NCBI GenBank assembly: GCA_947471745.1
Contig: CANJKZ010001109.1
Coordinates: forward strand, 868,001-932,000
Reading direction: 5' to 3'
DNA: 64,000 nt
Origin: Closterium sp. Naga37s-1
Taxonomy: Eukaryota > Streptophyta > Zygnematophyceae > Desmidiales > Closteriaceae
In this document: positions 62,301 through 64,000 of the stretch, piece after piece
Numbering within the stretch: the stretch's first letter is position 1
Layout: every line of letters begins with the position of its first letter
Program-made: the position numbers and the translations under genes
The notes under the pieces: model-generated
What the model saw: only the letters and a program-made list of their open reading frames with translations
The model's database searches: none
Told to the model about the DNA's origin: nothing

Positions 62301-63544
62301 AGTCAGACCTGATGAGCTCAAAGAGATCCCTGATTCTTGGAATTGGACGAGTTTTGAGGCGCATCAAAACTCGAGGCGCCTAGAAGAAAGAAATAGGCCT
62401 GATGAAATCTCTGAACCTTGGAGATGGCTTCCTGCAATTCAAGTAAGCTCCCTGATTCTTAGCCGGTCTCCTTGTGCCTACCTCCAGCAGCTTTTATCTG
62501 CCACCACCACTCCCCCGGCCTCCTCTGCTGCCCGCCATTGATGGTTCTAGACGCCTCCTGCCTCATCCACTACCCGCTGGCCTCTCTGTTTCCTGTCATC
62601 TTTGCGCTCCCGCTTCCATCACCTCCTAGGGCAACAAGGCGTACAAGCAGAAGGAGTACCAGGAGGTTGCGGACCATTACACAACGGCCATCCTACACGA
62701 CAGCAAGAATAACACCACCGTCCACCCCTCCCACTCCCCTCTTCCCCACTCCAGGGCAACAAGGCGTACAAGCAGAAGAAGTATCAGGAGGCAGTGGACC
62801 ATTACACAGCAGCCATCCGGCACGACAGCAAGAATAACACCACCGTCCACTCCCCCTTCTTCCCTTTCATTCCCATTGTCCCCCCATTCCCCCCTCCCCT
62901 CCCTCCCCATCAGGGCAACAAGGCGTACAAGCAGAAGAAGTATCAGGAGGCAGTGGACCATTACACAGCAGCCATCCGACACGACAGCAAGAACGCCACC
63001 TACTACTCCAACCGCGCCATGGCCTACCTCAACCTGCACAAGTCAGTCGCCGTTGCCTCGTTGCCTCGTTGCAGCGTGTGTCCTCTCAATGTGCTGTGCT
63101 GTTGTCTGTTTGACCACTTCTTGCTGCGCTGCAAGAACGCCACCTACTCTACTACTCCAACCGCGCCATGTGGCCTACCTCAGCCTGCACAAGTGAGACC
63201 AATCGGAATGGCATGGTTTCTCCAGTGCATGCATCTGGCTTCCGCTGCATCTGGCCTTGTTTGTTCTACCCAAACGCCACCTACTCTACTACTCCAACCG
63301 AGCCATTGCCTACCTACCTCAACCTGCACACGTGAGTCGAAACATGGGGTCGTAGGCTCATGGGCTCATTCATTGCTGTGGCTCATCGAAACATGGAATA
63401 TACCATGTCCCATCGCCCCTCATCCTCTCCCTCCGCCTTGTTTTGTTTCTCTTCTCCCCCCTCCATTCTGTCCCCTCTCCCCCGCCCTGCAGTTTTGAGC
63501 AAGTGGAGGCGGATTGCACAGCGGCGTTGAGTCTCGACAAGAAA
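54558..63544 (+). CDS. OEP64: OEP64/Toc64-like outer-envelope docking protein, 3' end beyond window
   Basis: Exons: 54558-54760, 54928-55080, 55277-55401, 56528-56653, 57536-57718, 59170-59401, 59948-60128, 60510-60644, 61228-61368, 62155-62250, 62914-63041, 63493-63544. They join in phase for 585 residues and continue outside the window. An N-terminal membrane anchor (about 4-22) is followed by Arg-rich sequence. The amidase-signature domain shows Lys66 (TFVIKD), Ser143 (PGGSSSGSA) and Ser167 (GTDTAGSIRIPAAFCG), with the spacing of a Ser-Ser-Lys triad. A Ser-repeat loop lies near 300. The first TPR helices start near 526 (GNKAYKQKKYQEAVDHYTAA). In plants the TPR clamp receives Hsp90/Hsp70-bound preproteins at the chloroplast or mitochondrial surface. 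Exon 8 uses a weak GTGCTT donor. Almost every intron contains decayed partial copies of adjacent exons; the complete copy was chosen each time. Confidence 0.92.
55374..55496 (+). repeat. Duplicated exon 3 end of OEP64 with palindrome between
   Basis: GCCGACCTAGCTGACTTCGC and its GGTATG donor occur at 55378-55405 and 55450-55477. TTTTGAGAATTCTGATCTCAA lies between them at 55424-55444. Confidence 0.9.
55861..55932 (+). repeat. 10-bp tandem repeat (CCCCCCTGTC)
   Basis: About seven consecutive units in intron 3 of OEP64. Confidence 0.92.
56057..56653 (+). repeat. Four tandem copies of OEP64 exon 4 acceptor side
   Basis: CAG-GCACGGACACAG... begins near 56061, 56248, 56397 and 56528. The first three are truncated or mutated (for example AGCATCGGCATCC and GTGGGCATCATCC). 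Only the fourth is full length and ends at a good GTAAGG donor. Confidence 0.93.
56740..56899. repeat. Two junction palindromes, centres TCGA and AATT
   Basis: TTTTGAGTCGACTCA (56744-56758) and TTTCGAGAATTCTCAA (56884-56899). Each follows a copy of a GCATGCG...GAGGGTGTGT...GACACGTC segment in intron 4 of OEP64. Confidence 0.75.
57073..57093. repeat. Degenerate junction palindrome
   Basis: TTTTGTGTCGACTCAACAG between CCACGGTACCGCCTCTTGGCAC and CCACGGCACCGACTCTTGTCAC copies, intron 4 of OEP64. Confidence 0.6.
57264..58341 (+). repeat. Partial copies of OEP64 exon 5, both sides
   Basis: The acceptor side (GTGTCTTTGCGGC) occurs at 57268 and 57536 (true). The donor side (CTCCCTCTACCTAG...CTCTTTGGCCGTGAGTG) occurs at 57620-57725 (true) and again at about 57775, 57940, 58095 and, decayed, 58280. 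The exon is thus flanked by one acceptor copy and four donor copies. Confidence 0.92.
58620..59230 (+). repeat. Five copies of OEP64 exon 6 acceptor side
   Basis: CAGCCATAGTGAAGTACGTG and variants start near 58627, 58791, 58910, 59013 and 59170. Only the last continues into the complete exon. Confidence 0.93.
59298..59331 (+). repeat. (AGC)n in OEP64 exon 6
   Basis: Eleven or so AGC units encode a Ser run inside the amidase domain's variable loop. Confidence 0.9.
59325..59545 (+). repeat. Duplicated OEP64 exon 6 end with palindrome, centre ACGT
   Basis: GTGTGAAGAAAGCGGCAGAG...CTGCTGCAAAGGT ends at 59403 and again at 59543. TTTGAG-ACGT-CTCGAAA at 59436-59452 separates the copies. Confidence 0.88.
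59809..59973 (+). repeat. Duplicated OEP64 exon 7 acceptor side
   Basis: CAGACACGAGTTCCGCAC occurs at 59808 and 59945. The first copy reaches TAA after GCAGACG, followed by a decayed palindrome (GTTTAAGTCAACTAGAAAA, 59874-59892). The second copy is the real exon. Confidence 0.88.
60357..60812 (+). repeat. Partial copies of OEP64 exon 8
   Basis: The acceptor side is at 60358 (one extra base, frameshifted) and 60507 (true). The donor side CTTCTCGTGGCCCC..CCCGCAGGTGCTTG is at 60607-60650 (true) and 60771-60815. Confidence 0.88.
61369..61475 (+). repeat. 21-bp tandem repeat in OEP64 intron 9
   Basis: Units around GTGCGGGGTGATGGATGATAG follow directly after the exon 9 donor and include copies of the donor word GTGCGG. 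Confidence 0.88.
61796..62250 (+). repeat. Four copies of OEP64 exon 10 acceptor side with palindromes between
   Basis: TGCAGGCGGTATTGCC and variants occur near 61796, 61926, 62038 and 62151. Palindromes TTTTGAG-GCGG-CTTAAAA (61979-61996) and TTTTGAG-GCGC-CTAAAAA (62100-62117) close the second and third copies. Only the fourth is the complete exon. Confidence 0.93.
62352..62369. repeat. Junction palindrome, centre GCGC
   Basis: TTTTGAG-GCGC-ATCAAAA, followed by CTCGAGGCGCCTAG. It is flanked by CCTGATGAGCTCAAAGAGATC and CCTGATGAAATCTCTG copies in intron 10 of OEP64. Confidence 0.8.
62628..63335 (+). repeat. Partial copies of OEP64 exon 11 (TPR helices)
   Basis: GGCAACAAGGCGTACAAGCA begins near 62631, 62755 and 62914 (true). 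The donor side GCAAGAACGCCACCTACT...CTGCACAAGT is at 62989-63043 (true), about 63132-63195 and 63271-63335. Confidence 0.92.
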
Positions 63545-63598
63545 GTGAGTTTTTCTCCGCAACACAGCCAGCAACAACTGTGTGTCACTGGATTGTCT

Positions 63599-63812
63599 CG
63601 CCTCCCCCTCCCTCTCCCACTTCCCCTCCCCCCCCACACTCCAACTCCCCCTCCCCCTCCCTCTCCCCCTCCCTCAACCCCTCCCTCTACCCCTCCCTCT
63701 CCCCCTCCACCTCCCCCTCCCCCTCCCCCTCCACCTCCCCCTCCCCCTCCCCCTCCCCCTCCCCCTCCCCCTCCCCCTCCCCCTCCCCCTCCCCCTCCCC
63801 CTCCCGCTCCTC
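63599..63812 (+). repeat. (CCCCCT)n low-complexity tract
   Basis: About 210 bases of CCCCCTCCCCCT-type repeats in the intron after the last visible OEP64 exon. Confidence 0.93.
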
Positions 63813-63931
63813 TTGCCATGACCTCTCTTCTTTACACACACCGCATCTGCTGTTTTTTTTGGAGCCATCTTCGTGTTCTGTGCTTGCCCAACGAGCCTCT
63901 GTCTGGCTGGTGTGTGGTTACCCTCTGCGTC

Positions 63932-63952
63932 TTTTTATGTGCCTCAAAAGTC
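63932..63952. repeat. Degenerate junction palindrome
   Basis: TTTTTATGTGCCTCAAAAGTC between copies TGTTTTTTTTGGAGCCATCTTCG and TGTTTTCTTGGAACCATCTCTG, last intron in the window. Confidence 0.6.
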
Positions 63953-64000
63953 ATTTGTTGTTTTCTTGGAACCATCTCTGTGCTGTGTGCGTGCCTACCG

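Overview
The window is nuclear DNA from a green plant or streptophyte alga. Four host genes are interrupted by many introns with GT..AG boundaries, and three of them encode proteins of plant type: a BPA1-like RRM protein, a Barentsz/CASC3-type exon-junction protein, and the plastid/mitochondrial outer-envelope docking protein OEP64/Toc64. The GC-rich, very C-rich introns and dense Copia/Gypsy content would fit a charophyte alga such as a zygnematophyte; that placement is inference only. No bacterial-style operons, CRISPR arrays or rRNA/tRNA genes were seen.

Layout. 1-3055: no gene seen. 3056-5669 (+): five-exon gene for a probable plastid-targeted coiled-coil membrane protein. 6961-9989 (+): BPA1-like RRM gene. 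10626-30634: a nested transposon block. A non-autonomous hAT element (8-bp target duplication GCTCCATG) was split by a Gypsy chromovirus on the minus strand. That Gypsy then received (a) an apparently intact autonomous hAT transposon, 10905-14861, (b) a young Copia with identical LTRs, 16353-23191, and (c) a second Copia, 24615-30194. The second Copia was later joined in frame to the Gypsy reverse transcriptase by a deletion. 31447-31911: another non-autonomous hAT. 32128-40190 (-): Barentsz/CASC3-like gene. 40828-41003: Harbinger-type MITE upstream of it. 41233-47985 (-): third Copia with a 1642-codon open frame whose reverse transcriptase active site is mutated (YVDD to YVDG). 48256-49052: Copia scrap, long perfect hairpin and a second copy of the split hAT MITE family. 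49440-52850: mirror-like pyrimidine- and purine-rich minisatellites. 54558-63544 and beyond the window (+): OEP64/Toc64 gene, twelve exons visible, C-terminal TPR unfinished.

The most unusual signal is in the Barentsz and OEP64 genes. Their introns are full of partial tandem copies of the neighbouring exon edges, including duplicated splice donors and acceptors. At many junctions between copies lies a short palindrome of fixed form, TTTTGAG-NNNN-CTCAAAA, whose central four bases vary but are usually self-complementary (TCGA, AATT, GCGC, ACGT). These palindromes were not noticed in the transposon block.

All exon models were built by hand from splice signals and reading-frame continuity. Within each model every exon joins in phase.
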